From: Nocardioides marinus
Lineage (GTDB): Bacteria > Pseudomonadota > Alphaproteobacteria > Rhodobacterales > Rhodobacteraceae
Length of the DNA: 64,000 nt
Direction: 5' to 3'
NCBI GenBank assembly: GCA_019801415.1
Contig: JAHVJD010000006.1
Coordinates: 1 to 64,000 of the forward strand
The notes beneath the pieces are model-generated. The model saw only the letters and a program-made list of their open reading frames with translations. It ran no database searches and had not been told where the DNA came from. The translations under genes and the position numbers were made by a program. This document shows, one piece after another, positions 7,857-16,421 of this stretch. The first letter of the stretch is position 1, and each line of letters starts with the position of its first letter.

Positions 7857-8861
7857 TCAGTTGCGCGGGACCTCTGCCATGCGAGCCAGGATGTCGACGC
7901 CCTGCTGCTTCCAGAAGTGCAAAAGGTCGATAAAGATCCAGTTCTCGGCCAACTTATCCCCCTGACGGCGATAGATGTCGATCACCCGGAACTCCCCGGC
8001 CTTGTCGGTTGCCGGCATCCCCATGAAGCCGCCGGTCGGACGGGCGGTGAAGTTCGGCCAGCCGAAGAAGCCGCCGAAATGGCCCTCGGCGAGGCGGCAG
8101 ATGTGTTTCGTCTTGGATCGATCTGTGAATCCCGCTCGGAAGGGCCCGGAGTGCTGCTTGGCATAACGTTCAATGGTGTAGGTGGCGCCGATCCCGGCCG
8201 GACCCCACCAGATCATGTCTTCTGCCCAGGTCTGACGTAGCTCGTCCTCAAGCGACAGCCCGCTGTTCCACTGGCCCAGGTCGGAGATCATCGCATTGAT
8301 CGTCGCAAGCGTCTTTTCCCCCTCTTCCGGCGGCTGCCGGTCGTACATGAGGCCATCATGGGTCATCGGTCCGGGTTGCACGAGATGCGCGGCGGTCTGC
8401 GGCGGAAATGGCTGCAACCCTGCCTGCATCATCAGATGCGGGATGTCGAAATACATCGCCGTCTCGGTGATCTTGCCATCTTCGACGCGATTGAACTCGC
8501 AGTACCGCAGGAATGCCATCTTGCCGGTGGGGGCGATCCCCAGCCAGGACGCGTCGAACAACCCCATCAAATGGCCCATCGAAACAACCCAGGTCGAGGC
8601 AAAGCCGTCCATCTCGTTCAAGCCGGCAAAGAACACGTCTTCGCGTCGCTGCAGGTGTCGCAAGGCCTTGAGCAGGGGCGTCCAGAACACTTCGGCAACC
8701 GCCTCCGCGCCCTGCTGTTCATTGAAGGGATGGTACCCCCGCCAGATGTGATTCGAGGCATAATGACGCGACAGAACCTCGGCCGCGCCCTCTCCGCCCG
8801 TCGCGTCGAGTTCGGCGTAAAGCTCCCTGACAACTTGTTTTTCCGATGAAAAATCCGGCAT
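7857..8861 (-). CDS. Tandem NTF2/SnoaL-like domain protein (1)
   Basis: A 334-residue protein with two consecutive NTF2/SnoaL-like cone folds and no signal peptide. Domain 1 ends with WLGIAPTGKMAFLRY, FNRVEDGKI and FDIPHLMMQAG. The linker contains PGPMTHDGL. Domain 2 ends with FMGMPATDK, LAENWIFIDLLHFW and QQGVDILARM. The same design recurs at 15365-16420, where the linker reads PGPATHDGI, so the two are paralogues. The fold hosts small isomerases, hydratases and cyclases as well as non-catalytic binding proteins. I cannot say which this is. The start at 8861 has GGGAG ten bases upstream; an ATG at 8879 is possible. It is divergent from the ABC-transporter operon and shares its two-operator promoter region. 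Confidence 0.8.
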   Translation of the reverse strand: MPDFSSEKQVVRELYAELDATGGEGAAEVLSRHYASNHIWRGYHPFNEQQGAEAVAEVFWTPLLKALRHLQRREDVFFAGLNEMDGFASTWVVSMGHLMGLFDASWLGIAPTGKMAFLRYCEFNRVEDGKITETAMYFDIPHLMMQAGLQPFPPQTAAHLVQPGPMTHDGLMYDRQPPEEGEKTLATINAMISDLGQWNSGLSLEDELRQTWAEDMIWWGPAGIGATYTIERYAKQHSGPFRAGFTDRSKTKHICRLAEGHFGGFFGWPNFTARPTGGFMGMPATDKAGEFRVIDIYRRQGDKLAENWIFIDLLHFWKQQGVDILARMAEVPRN

Positions 8862-8874
8862 TCCAAACGCTCCC

Positions 8875-8888
8875 TGCATACGTGTGCA
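8875..8888. promoter_or_regulatory. Candidate LacI-type operator 1, divergent promoter
   Basis: TGCATACGTGTGCA shows the pattern TGCA-n2-CG-n2-TGCA, with matching A and T inside the arms. It overlaps the leader of the minus-strand NTF2-like gene and lies 55 bases centre to centre from operator 2. Confidence 0.55.
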
Positions 8889-8896
8889 AAAAAGTC

Positions 8897-8926
8897 TTGC
8901 CAAAAACTTTGCCCCGAGTCTACCTT
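8897..8926 (+). promoter_or_regulatory. Candidate promoter of the ABC/NTF2/HisD-like operon
   Basis: TTGCCA (8897-8902) and TACCTT (8921-8926), 18 bases apart, form a plausible sigma-70-type promoter. Operator 2 follows directly and would cover the transcription start. Assigned by eye only. Confidence 0.35.
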
Positions 8927-8927
8927 A

Positions 8928-8945
8928 TTTGCAATCGTATGCAAA
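8928..8945. promoter_or_regulatory. Candidate LacI-type operator 2, divergent promoter
   Basis: TTTGCAATCGTATGCAAA has perfect 6-base outer arms and a central CG, as in many LacI-family operators. The LacI gene inside the operon (17189-18208) is the natural candidate to bind it. Confidence 0.6.
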
Positions 8946-8976
8946 AGCGGCTGACAGCAGCCGGCAGGGAGACGTC

Positions 8977-10029
8977 ATGGCCGAGATTCAACTGCGCAAT
9001 GTGGGCAAACGCTGGGGGTCGTTCGTCGGTGTCGACAATTTCGACCTCACCATCGCGGACAAGGAATTTCTGGTGCTGTTGGGGCCTTCGGGCTGCGGCA
9101 AGACCACCACAATGCGGATGATTGCCGGGCTCGAAGAGGCCAGCGAAGGCGACATTCTGATCGACGGGCAGCGCGTCAACGACATGGAACCCAAGGACCG
9201 CGACGTGGCGATGGTGTTCCAGTCCTACGCGCTTTATCCGAACATGAATGTCTACGAGAACATCCGCTTCCCGCTGAAGGTCCGGGGCATCGACCCCAAG
9301 ACCCACGACGAGAAGGTCCGCCGTGCCTCGGCGATGGTTGAACTCGACGACTTCCTGCACCGCAAGCCGGCCGAATTGTCCGGCGGTCAGCGCCAGCGCG
9401 TCGCCCTGGCCCGTGCCATCGTGCGGGAGCCCAACGTCTTCCTGATGGACGAGCCGCTATCGAACCTCGACGCCAAGCTGCGCGTCTCCACCCGCGCCCA
9501 GATCAAGAACCTCAGCCACGAGCTGGCGGTGACCACCATCTACGTGACCCACGACCAGATCGAGGCGATGACGCTGGCCGACCGCGTGGTGGTGATGAAG
9601 AAGGGCGTGGTGCAACAGGTCGGTAGCCCGACCGAAATCTACGACCGCCCCGCAAATACCTTCGTCGCCAGCTTCATCGGCAACCCGGCGATGAACCTGA
9701 TGGAGGGCGAGGTCCAGGGCGGCACCTTCCGCGCCAGGAACGTCGAGATCTCCGGCCTGAGCGCCCCCAACGGCCCGCTGACCCTTGGCTTCCGCGCCGA
9801 GGATGCCGGCATCGCAGAGCCGGGCCACGGCCAGATCAACGCGCCGATCTACACGATGGAGCTGCTCGGCGACGCCACCATGATCTCGGTCCGCGTCGGC
9901 GGCGCTCTGGTCTCGGTCAAGGCGGACAAGACCTTCCGCGCCGAGATCGGCGAGATGGTGTCGATCGCTGTGCCCCAGCACATCTGCCACCTCTTCGACG
10001 GAGAAACCGGCGCGCGGATCGGAGGCTGA
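8977..10029 (+). CDS. ABC transporter ATP-binding protein, carbohydrate type (UgpC/MsmK-like)
   Basis: A 350-residue ATPase. Walker A GPSGCGKT is at 36-43, the Q-loop Gln at 82, the signature LSGGQ at 134-138, Walker B FLMDEP at 155-160, and the switch His at 192. A C-terminal regulatory domain of about 110 residues, as in MalK/UgpC, follows and includes LGFRAEDAGI. It powers the permease pair encoded at 11415-13377. I chose the ATG at 8977 because GGGAGAC precedes it; the frame extends upstream to 8884 but that part crosses the promoter and operator. First gene of a long operon ending near 21742. Confidence 0.93.
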   Translation: MAEIQLRNVGKRWGSFVGVDNFDLTIADKEFLVLLGPSGCGKTTTMRMIAGLEEASEGDILIDGQRVNDMEPKDRDVAMVFQSYALYPNMNVYENIRFPLKVRGIDPKTHDEKVRRASAMVELDDFLHRKPAELSGGQRQRVALARAIVREPNVFLMDEPLSNLDAKLRVSTRAQIKNLSHELAVTTIYVTHDQIEAMTLADRVVVMKKGVVQQVGSPTEIYDRPANTFVASFIGNPAMNLMEGEVQGGTFRARNVEISGLSAPNGPLTLGFRAEDAGIAEPGHGQINAPIYTMELLGDATMISVRVGGALVSVKADKTFRAEIGEMVSIAVPQHICHLFDGETGARIGG

Positions 10030-10103
10030 ACCGCTCGCGATACAGAAGGCGCTAACGTCCCACCCCAAGCCTCGGAAAAGCAAAAGCCAACAGGGAGATT
10101 ACC

Positions 10104-11348
10104 ATGCTAATGAAAAGACTTGCTACTGCCTCACTATTTGCCGGACTGATGAGCTCGGCCGCCTTTGCCGCTGATTGCGGCCCTGAGGGGCAGTCGATCC
10201 GCATTCTGGCCAGCGACTTCCCCGCGATTCATGCGGTGGTTGAAGCCGCGCAAGCGAACTGTGCTGCCGCTGCTGCCGAATTCACCGTCAACCACACCAC
10301 CGAAGCGCGTCAGATCATGAACGCGGCGCTGACGCCGAACCCGGCGGAATACACCTCGGTGATCCTCGCCAACGCGACCCTGACCCAGCTGATGAACGAC
10401 GGGCTGGTGCGGCCGCTGAACGATCTGGTTGAGAAGTACAAGGACAGCATCCCGCCGAACGTACTGATCACCATCGACGGCAAAGTGATGGCGGTCGCCT
10501 TCATGGCCAACTCGCAGCACCTGTTCTCGCGCAAGGACATCCTCGAGCAGGCCGGTGTCGAAGGCATCCCCGCATCTTATGAGGAAGTGCTGGAAGCGGC
10601 GGAGAAGATCCGCGCGGCGGGCATCATGGAACACCCCCTGGTGATGAACCTGCAAACCGGCTGGAATGTCGGCGAAGTCTTCAACATGATCTATCTCGGC
10701 CACGGCGGTGAGTTCTTCGCGCCCGGCTCTGCCGAGCCTTCGATCAACAACGAAAAAGGCATCGCCACGCTCAACACCATGAAGGCGCTGGTGGAATACG
10801 CCCACCCGGACCACCTGACCCATGCCTCCAACGAGACCCAGGGCCTGTGGGAATCCGGCCAGGCGGCACTGGCCATCATGTGGGGCTCGCGCGGCGCGCC
10901 GATCCTGGATGACGAAGGCTCCACCGAAGAAGTGACCTCGAATACGGTTCTGTCGGCAGCTCCCACCGTCGGCGGCGGCTCGACGCCTGCGGCCACCCTG
11001 TGGTGGGACGGCATCTCGATCGCGGCCAATATCCCGGATGCAGACGCCGAGGCCACCTTCGCGGCCCTCATCAGCGGTCTCAACCCGGAAATGGTGGCGG
11101 CCAACAACGACGATGCGGTCTGGCTGCTGCCCGGCTTTGAGCCCGGCCCTGCCGCCGCAGGTGTCGCGGCGACCGCGCAGGGCGGTGCTCGGCCCTACCC
11201 AATGATCCCGCAGATGGGCCTGCTGCACGCAGCGCTCGGTTCGGAACTGACCGACTTCCTGAAAGGCGGCGAAAGCGCCGAACAGGCGCTGGCAGATGTC
11301 GAGACCGCCTATCGGACCTCGGCCAAGGAAGCCGGTTTCCTCAAGTAA
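10104..11348 (+). CDS. ABC transporter extracellular solute-binding protein, family 1
   Basis: A 414-residue periplasmic receptor. The signal peptide runs MLMKRLATASLFAGLMSSAAFA with cleavage likely before ADCGPEG. The mature protein has the two-lobed family 1 layout: an N-terminal IRILASDFPAIHAVV strand-helix, a mid-region AFMANSQHLFSRKDILEQAGV segment, and a late PTVGGGS/LWWDGISIAAN hinge region. It delivers substrate to the MalFG-type permeases that follow. GGGAG lies six bases before the ATG at 10104; MKRL at 10110 is an alternative start. The next gene begins after a hairpin at 11362-11381. The ligand is unknown; the family covers sugars, polyols and glycerophosphodiesters. Confidence 0.92.
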   Translation: MLMKRLATASLFAGLMSSAAFAADCGPEGQSIRILASDFPAIHAVVEAAQANCAAAAAEFTVNHTTEARQIMNAALTPNPAEYTSVILANATLTQLMNDGLVRPLNDLVEKYKDSIPPNVLITIDGKVMAVAFMANSQHLFSRKDILEQAGVEGIPASYEEVLEAAEKIRAAGIMEHPLVMNLQTGWNVGEVFNMIYLGHGGEFFAPGSAEPSINNEKGIATLNTMKALVEYAHPDHLTHASNETQGLWESGQAALAIMWGSRGAPILDDEGSTEEVTSNTVLSAAPTVGGGSTPAATLWWDGISIAANIPDADAEATFAALISGLNPEMVAANNDDAVWLLPGFEPGPAAAGVAATAQGGARPYPMIPQMGLLHAALGSELTDFLKGGESAEQALADVETAYRTSAKEAGFLK

Positions 11349-11361
11349 ACCTCCCCGACTG

Positions 11362-11381
11362 GAGGGGGCTCCGGCCCCCTC
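11362..11381 (+). promoter_or_regulatory. Intercistronic hairpin after solute-binding-protein gene
   Basis: GAGGGGGC-TCCG-GCCCCCTC, an 8-bp stem with a four-base loop, followed by ACCTTTTCC. It could act as a partial terminator that lets more receptor than permease be made. Confidence 0.5.
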
Positions 11382-11414
11382 ACCTTTTCCGGACAGAAGA
11401 CTGAGACGCACGCC

Positions 11415-12446
11415 ATGAAGCACCGCACCTTTTTCTGGTTCATCCTGCCGACGCTATCCGCGATGATCCTCTTCATCGCACTGCCCATCGTCTCGGTTTT
11501 CATCCAGTCCTTGTTCGTCGAGCACGAACAGGTCCTGGTGGTCTCCGAGAGCTGCGGCCCGTTCGGCTGCTCTCCCACCACCACGGTGGACGTCGCAGCC
11601 ACCGAGAAACTGCGGCAGGAACAGCCGCTGGGCCAGTTCAACGGGCTCGGCACCTACATCAACCGCTCGCATCTGGCCTTTGCGGAGGTCGGCGAAGCCT
11701 GGCGGACCACCGAAACCTTCCGCGCCTTCTGGAAACAGGTCTCCAACCTGCCCTTCTACCGCGCGCTGATCTTCACGCTGACCTATACGGCCGTCGTCAC
11801 GCCAGTGGTGATCGCCCTTGGCCTCGCGATTGCCGTGGGGGTGAACAACCTGCCCCGCATGCTCAAGGGGCCGTCGATCTTCATCTCGCTGCTGCCGTTC
11901 CTGGTGACCCCGCTGGTCGGTTCGCTGATCCTGTTCTGGATGGTCGACAGCGACGGCGTGATCGGTGCCACCATCCAGCGCGTCTTCAACGACCCGTCGC
12001 TCAGCCTCAAGGCCTCCACCACGCTGACCTGGACCATGCTGATCGTCTACGGCATCTGGCACACCCTGCCGTTCAGCTTCATCACTTTCTACGCCGGGCT
12101 GCAGACCGTGCCCGAGGACACCATGGAAGCGGCGATGATCGACGGCGCCTCGAAATGGCAGCGCATGATCCACGTGATCGTACCGCACCTGTCACCGCTG
12201 ATGGCCTTCGTGACGCTGATGCTGCTGATGGACAACTTCCGCGTTTTTGAGCCGATCGTCAGCTTCAAGGCCGAGGCGCACGCCACCTCGCTCAGCTGGA
12301 TCATCTACAACGACCTGCGCGAAAGCGGCAATCCGCTCTACGGCTCGGCCGGGGCAACCTCGATGATGACCATCATCGGCGTGGTGATCCTGCTGACCCC
12401 GGTGCTGATCCGCACCTGGCGCGACTTCTCCCGCAAAGCACACTGA
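11415..12446 (+). CDS. ABC transporter permease, MalF/UgpA type
   Basis: A 343-residue inner-membrane protein with about six transmembrane helices, the first at residues 8-29. The coupling loop reads EAAMIDGASKWQRMIHVIVP, the standard EAA motif that docks on the ATPase. Between helix 1 and helix 2 is an insert of roughly 90 residues with a Cys pair (ESCGPFGC), probably periplasmic and reminiscent of the extra loop in MalF. It forms the channel with the next permease, whose gene begins ten bases after this stop. Confidence 0.92.
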   Translation: MKHRTFFWFILPTLSAMILFIALPIVSVFIQSLFVEHEQVLVVSESCGPFGCSPTTTVDVAATEKLRQEQPLGQFNGLGTYINRSHLAFAEVGEAWRTTETFRAFWKQVSNLPFYRALIFTLTYTAVVTPVVIALGLAIAVGVNNLPRMLKGPSIFISLLPFLVTPLVGSLILFWMVDSDGVIGATIQRVFNDPSLSLKASTTLTWTMLIVYGIWHTLPFSFITFYAGLQTVPEDTMEAAMIDGASKWQRMIHVIVPHLSPLMAFVTLMLLMDNFRVFEPIVSFKAEAHATSLSWIIYNDLRESGNPLYGSAGATSMMTIIGVVILLTPVLIRTWRDFSRKAH

Positions 12447-12456
12447 GGGCACGAAC

Positions 12457-13377
12457 ATGGCAACCAAGGCACAATCCTCCATCGCAGTCCCGGCAGTGAA
12501 CCCCAAGTCCCGCTCCCGCGTCTCGCTGCTCACGGTGGTTTCCCTGGCGCTGGTGGCGCTCTGGCTGATCATCGCCGCCTTCCCTTTCTTCTGGACCTTC
12601 TGGGGCAGCTTCAAGGTGCAGTCGGACTTCTTCTCCAAGACCGACTGGCAGAACGCCATCTACGGGGTCAACACGATCCAGCAGACCGGCAGCGCCTTCA
12701 CGCTCGATGGCTACCGCGGCGCCTGGGTGGAAGAGGAATTCTGGCGCAATGTCATCAACTCCGGCATCGTGGTGTTCTTCACCGTGGTGATCTCGCTCAC
12801 CTTCGGCACGCTTGGCGGCTACGCGCTCGCTCGTTCGGGACGCCGCTATGCCTTCTGGCTCCTGATGGCCGCGCTGGTGTTCCGCGCCATGCCGCATATC
12901 ACCCTTGTCTCGGGCTACCTCTTGCCGTTCTTCGAGTGGAACATCTGGGGCATCCTGCCGACCACCATCATCGTGCTTGTGGCGATCAACCAGCCCTTCA
13001 CCCTGTGGATGCTGCACTCCTTCTTCCTCAACATCCCCAAGGACATGGACGAAAGCGCCATGGTCGACGGCTGCACCCGCTTTCAGGCATTCCGCCACGT
13101 GATCATCCCGGTGATGTGGCCCGGCGTCATCACCACCGGCCTGTTCAGCTTCCTTCTGGCCTACAACGACTTTGCGGTGACCGCGATGCTGCTCAGCTCC
13201 GAGAATGAGACCATCATTCCCGCGATCAACAGCTTCCTCGGCACCACGCAGGTCGAAGGCAAGGTGATGTACGCCGTCGCCGCCGTGGTCTCCGCCACTG
13301 CCCCGCTGTTCGTGCTGATCCTGTTCTTCCAGCGCCAGATCGTCAGCGGCCTGACCGCCGGTGCGGTCAAAGGCTGA
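12457..13377 (+). CDS. ABC transporter permease, MalG/UgpE type
   Basis: A 306-residue membrane protein with six predicted helices, the first around residues 25-47. The EAA-type loop reads ESAMVDGCTRFQAFRHVIIP and the C-terminus ends ..RQIVSGLTAGAVKG, the usual ending for MalG-like subunits. It pairs with the 11415-12446 product. The stop is followed by a 136-base structured gap before the first NTF2-like gene of the operon. Confidence 0.92.
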   Translation: MATKAQSSIAVPAVNPKSRSRVSLLTVVSLALVALWLIIAAFPFFWTFWGSFKVQSDFFSKTDWQNAIYGVNTIQQTGSAFTLDGYRGAWVEEEFWRNVINSGIVVFFTVVISLTFGTLGGYALARSGRRYAFWLLMAALVFRAMPHITLVSGYLLPFFEWNIWGILPTTIIVLVAINQPFTLWMLHSFFLNIPKDMDESAMVDGCTRFQAFRHVIIPVMWPGVITTGLFSFLLAYNDFAVTAMLLSSENETIIPAINSFLGTTQVEGKVMYAVAAVVSATAPLFVLILFFQRQIVSGLTAGAVKG

Positions 13378-13403
13378 TGAGCAGCGCCGCAAGACATAAC
13401 GCC

Positions 13404-13492
13404 GTTGGGCGCCACCCGGCGCTCAACCGGATGCCAAGGGATTTTTTGACGGACGGTCGTCTCCTCCCCGTCTGACCACATCATCCCTTGGC
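13404..13492 (+). promoter_or_regulatory. Structured RNA region inside the operon
   Basis: This lies within the 136-base gap 13378-13513. Hairpin 1 is GTTGGGCGCC-ACCC-GGCGCTCAAC (13404-13427), with one G-T pair. A perfect 10-bp long-range repeat, GCCAAGGGAT (13433-13442) and ATCCCTTGGC (13483-13492), encloses 40 bases and ends just before the ribosome site of the next gene. It may set relative expression of the transporter and the enzymes. Confidence 0.45.
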
Positions 13493-13513
13493 AACAAATT
13501 GAAGGAATAGAGC

Positions 13514-14044
13514 ATGAAAGGCTCCCGCCCCGAACAAGCCGTGCTGACCAAAGACACGGACATGAGCAAGACCGAAGAAACCCGCCGCGTGATCGAAAAC
13601 ATGGTAGACGGGCTGAACGACCACCGGATCAGCGACATCGGCGAGTTCTTTGCCGAAGGTTTTCGCTGGATGGGCAACCAGGGCTGCGGCACCAAGAACG
13701 GGCTGAAGGAATTCCAGGACAACTGGCAGCGCCCCTTCCAGGCCGCCTTCTCCGACAAGGTCTGCATCGACGAGGCCCGCCTCTACATGGGCGAATGGGC
13801 TGCCGCCTTCGGCCGCCAGGAAGCCACCCATTCCGGCACTTTCCTCGGCATCGAACCCACCGGCAAGCGGGTCGAGATCCGTTACATGGACTTCTGGAAG
13901 GTCCAGGACGGCAAGATCGTGGACAACTGGGTAAACGTCGATTTCGCCCATGTCGCCGCCCAGCTCGGCGTTGACCTGTTCAACGGCGAGGGCTGGGAAG
14001 CTTTTGACCGCGGGGAAAAAACGCCTCCGCGCCCCGCAAACTAA
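13514..14044 (+). CDS. Single-domain NTF2/SnoaL-like protein (2)
   Basis: A 176-residue protein with a single NTF2/SnoaL-like fold. The late part, [45 protein letters not shown], matches the second domain of the larger paralogues in this operon. No signal peptide. The ATG at 13514 has AAGGAA at a good distance; MSKTEE at 13562 is a possible shorter start. It lies 10 bases ahead of the HisD-like copy B, so the two are probably made together. It may act on a product of that enzyme; no catalytic residues can be assigned from sequence alone. Confidence 0.8.
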   Translation: MKGSRPEQAVLTKDTDMSKTEETRRVIENMVDGLNDHRISDIGEFFAEGFRWMGNQGCGTKNGLKEFQDNWQRPFQAAFSDKVCIDEARLYMGEWAAAFGRQEATHSGTFLGIEPTGKRVEIRYMDFWKVQDGKIVDNWVNVDFAHVAAQLGVDLFNGEGWEAFDRGEKTPPRPAN

Positions 14045-14054
14045 GGACGACAGG

Positions 14055-15368
14055 ATGACCATCGAATACCTGAAACGCGGCAAGTCTGACGCGGACCGTG
14101 CCGAAGACGACGCCAAGACCCGTGCCGTGGTGGAAGCCACGCTGAAGGACATCGAAACCCGCGGCGATGCCGCCGTGCGCGAGCTAAGCGAAAAGTTCGA
14201 CAACTACAGCCCCGAAAGCTTCCGCCTCAGCCAGCAGGAGATCGACGAGCTGATCGCCTCGCTCAGCGACCGCGAGCTGGCCGACATCAAGTTTGCGCAG
14301 GAGCAGGTGATGAACTTCGCCCAGGCGCAGCGCGACTCGATGCTGGACATCGAGGTAGAGACGCTGCCCGGCGTGATCCTCGGCCACAAGAACATCCCGG
14401 TGCAGTCGGTCGGCTGCTATGTGCCCGGCGGCAAGTTCCCGATGGTGGCTTCGGCGCATATGTCGGTTGCCACCGCCAAGGTCGCGGGCGTGCCGCGCAT
14501 CATCGCCTGCACCCCGCCGTTCCAGGGCAAGCCCAATGCCGCGGTGATTGCCGCGATGCATCTGGGCGGCGCGCATGAGATCTATGTGATGGGCGGCATC
14601 CAGGCGATCGGCGCCATGGCTATCGGCACCGAGACCATCGACCCGGTGCACATGCTGGTCGGCCCCGGTAACGCCTTCGTGGCGGAAGCCAAGCGCCAGC
14701 TGTTCGGCCGCGTCGGCATCGACCTCTTTGCAGGCCCGACCGAAACGATGGTGATCGCGGACGAGACTGCCGCGGATGCGGAACTCTGCGCCACCGACCT
14801 CCTGGGCCAGGCCGAGCACGGTTACAACAGCCCCTGCGTGCTGCTGACCAACTCCCGCAAGCTGGCCGAGGAAACGCTGAGCGAGATCGACCGTCTGCTG
14901 GGCATCCTGCCCACCGCCGGCACCGCCAAGGTGTCGTGGGAGGAATACGGCGAGGTGATTGTCTGCGACACCTACGACGAGATGCTGAAGGTCGCCGATG
15001 ACATCGCCTCCGAGCACGTGCAGGTGATGACCGACCGCGACGACTGGTTCCTGGAAAACATGACCTGCTACGGCGCGCTGTTCCTCGGCCCCCGAACCAA
15101 CGTCGCCAACGGCGACAAGGTGATCGGCACCAACCACACCCTGCCGACCAAGAAGGCGGGCCGCTACACCGGCGGGCTCTGGGTGGGCAAGTTCCTGAAA
15201 ACCCACAGCTACCAGAAGGTTGTGACCGACGAGGCCGCCACCATGATCGGCGAGTACGGCTCGCGCCTGTGCATGCTGGAAGGCTTCGTCGGCCACGCCG
15301 AACAATGCAACATCCGTGTCCGCCGCTATGGCGGCAAGAACGTGGCTTACGGAGAGGCAGCAGAATGA
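14055..15368 (+). CDS. Histidinol dehydrogenase-family protein (HisD/HpsN-like), copy B
   Basis: A 437-residue zinc-dependent dehydrogenase almost identical to copy A (1054-2385). Through the first ~427 residues I see only four changes: Asn157 to Gln, Gln169 to His, Ser238 to Thr and Thr390 to Val. The C-terminal tail differs ([12 protein letters not shown] against the longer tail of copy A). All HisD-type active-site residues are kept: Gln252, His255, Glu320, His321, Asp354 and His414. The flanking DNA is unrelated between copies. The ATG at 14055 follows AGGACGACAGG. Its stop overlaps the next start (ATGA). It probably carries out the same two-step alcohol oxidation as copy A, here on a substrate brought in by an ABC transporter. 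Confidence 0.85.
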   Translation: MTIEYLKRGKSDADRAEDDAKTRAVVEATLKDIETRGDAAVRELSEKFDNYSPESFRLSQQEIDELIASLSDRELADIKFAQEQVMNFAQAQRDSMLDIEVETLPGVILGHKNIPVQSVGCYVPGGKFPMVASAHMSVATAKVAGVPRIIACTPPFQGKPNAAVIAAMHLGGAHEIYVMGGIQAIGAMAIGTETIDPVHMLVGPGNAFVAEAKRQLFGRVGIDLFAGPTETMVIADETAADAELCATDLLGQAEHGYNSPCVLLTNSRKLAEETLSEIDRLLGILPTAGTAKVSWEEYGEVIVCDTYDEMLKVADDIASEHVQVMTDRDDWFLENMTCYGALFLGPRTNVANGDKVIGTNHTLPTKKAGRYTGGLWVGKFLKTHSYQKVVTDEAATMIGEYGSRLCMLEGFVGHAEQCNIRVRRYGGKNVAYGEAAE

Positions 15369-16420
15369 CGACCGACGTCCACACCCAAAACAAGGCGCTG
15401 ATCGCGCCGATGCGCGAGGCGATGCGCGACTTCAGCGAGAAGGGCGTGCGCGCCGCGCTGCAAGAGCTGATCGCGCCCGACGCAGTGGTGCATATGTGTC
15501 ACCCCTTCGGCGACCTCACCGGCCCGGCGGAGCTCTATGACACCTGCTATGCGCCGCTGCTGCAGTCCATGCCGGACCTCGAGCGTCGTGACTGGATCGT
15601 CATGGGCGGGCGCACCGAACATGGCGGCGACTGGATCGGCTGCGGCGGCCATTACTACGGCACCTTCGTGCGGCCCTGGCTGGACATCCCGCCGACCGGG
15701 CATCTGACCCACATGCGGTTCCACGAGTTCTACCGGTTCGAGGAAGGCCGCGTGGTCGAGATCCAGACCATCTGGGACATCCCAGAGGTGATGATGCAGG
15801 CAAACGCCTGGCCGATGGCGCCCTCACTCGGTCTCGAGTTCTGCATCCCCGGCCCGGCCACGCATGACGGCATCGTGCCGGGGCCCTGGGACGAGGAAAA
15901 ATCCCAGACCTCCTGCGCGCATATCGTCGAGATGCTCAATCACCTGAAGAAACACCCGAGCCAGGGCGGCCCGGAGGTGATGGAGATGCCGAAGTTCTGG
16001 CACGAACGGATGAACTGGTACGGTCCTGCAGGCATCGGCACCGGCCGTGGCATCGCGGGCTTCCGCAACTGGCACCAGATCCCGTTCCTGAACGGGATGC
16101 CCGACCGCGGCCAATACCTGGACGAGATCACCTACCACTTCTTCGGCGATGGCGAATATGCCGCGGTGACCGGCTGGCCCAACATGATCCAGACCGTCAC
16201 CCATGACGGCTGGATGGGTATTGCACCGTCGGGCAAACGCATCACCATGCGCTCGCTGGACTTCTGGCGACTGGAGAATGGCAAGATCCGCGAAAACTGG
16301 GTCACGGTGGACATTCTGGACGCCTACCGCCAGTTGGGCGTAGATGTCTTCGCCCGCCTGCGCGAGTTCAACAAGGCCCGCGTGGCTGGCGAGATCCCCT
16401 TCCCTGTCAGCGAGGTTTGA
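15365..16420 (+). CDS. Tandem NTF2/SnoaL-like domain protein (3)
   Basis: A 351-residue protein with two NTF2/SnoaL-like domains. Domain 1 contains [18 protein letters not shown] and [14 protein letters not shown]. The linker has PGPATHDGI. Domain 2 contains [33 protein letters not shown] and [19 protein letters not shown]. Its closest relative in the window is the protein at 7857-8861. The ATG at 15365 overlaps the stop of the HisD-like gene by four bases, so translation is coupled; this is the strongest evidence that the two act in the same pathway. Cytoplasmic, no signal peptide. The reaction is unknown. Confidence 0.82.
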   Translation: MTTDVHTQNKALIAPMREAMRDFSEKGVRAALQELIAPDAVVHMCHPFGDLTGPAELYDTCYAPLLQSMPDLERRDWIVMGGRTEHGGDWIGCGGHYYGTFVRPWLDIPPTGHLTHMRFHEFYRFEEGRVVEIQTIWDIPEVMMQANAWPMAPSLGLEFCIPGPATHDGIVPGPWDEEKSQTSCAHIVEMLNHLKKHPSQGGPEVMEMPKFWHERMNWYGPAGIGTGRGIAGFRNWHQIPFLNGMPDRGQYLDEITYHFFGDGEYAAVTGWPNMIQTVTHDGWMGIAPSGKRITMRSLDFWRLENGKIRENWVTVDILDAYRQLGVDVFARLREFNKARVAGEIPFPVSEV

Positions 16421-16421
16421 C

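Noticed and set aside
1054-15368. The two HisD-like copies as part of a composite transposon
   Set aside because: No transposase, terminal repeat or target duplication is visible; only the coding sequence is duplicated.
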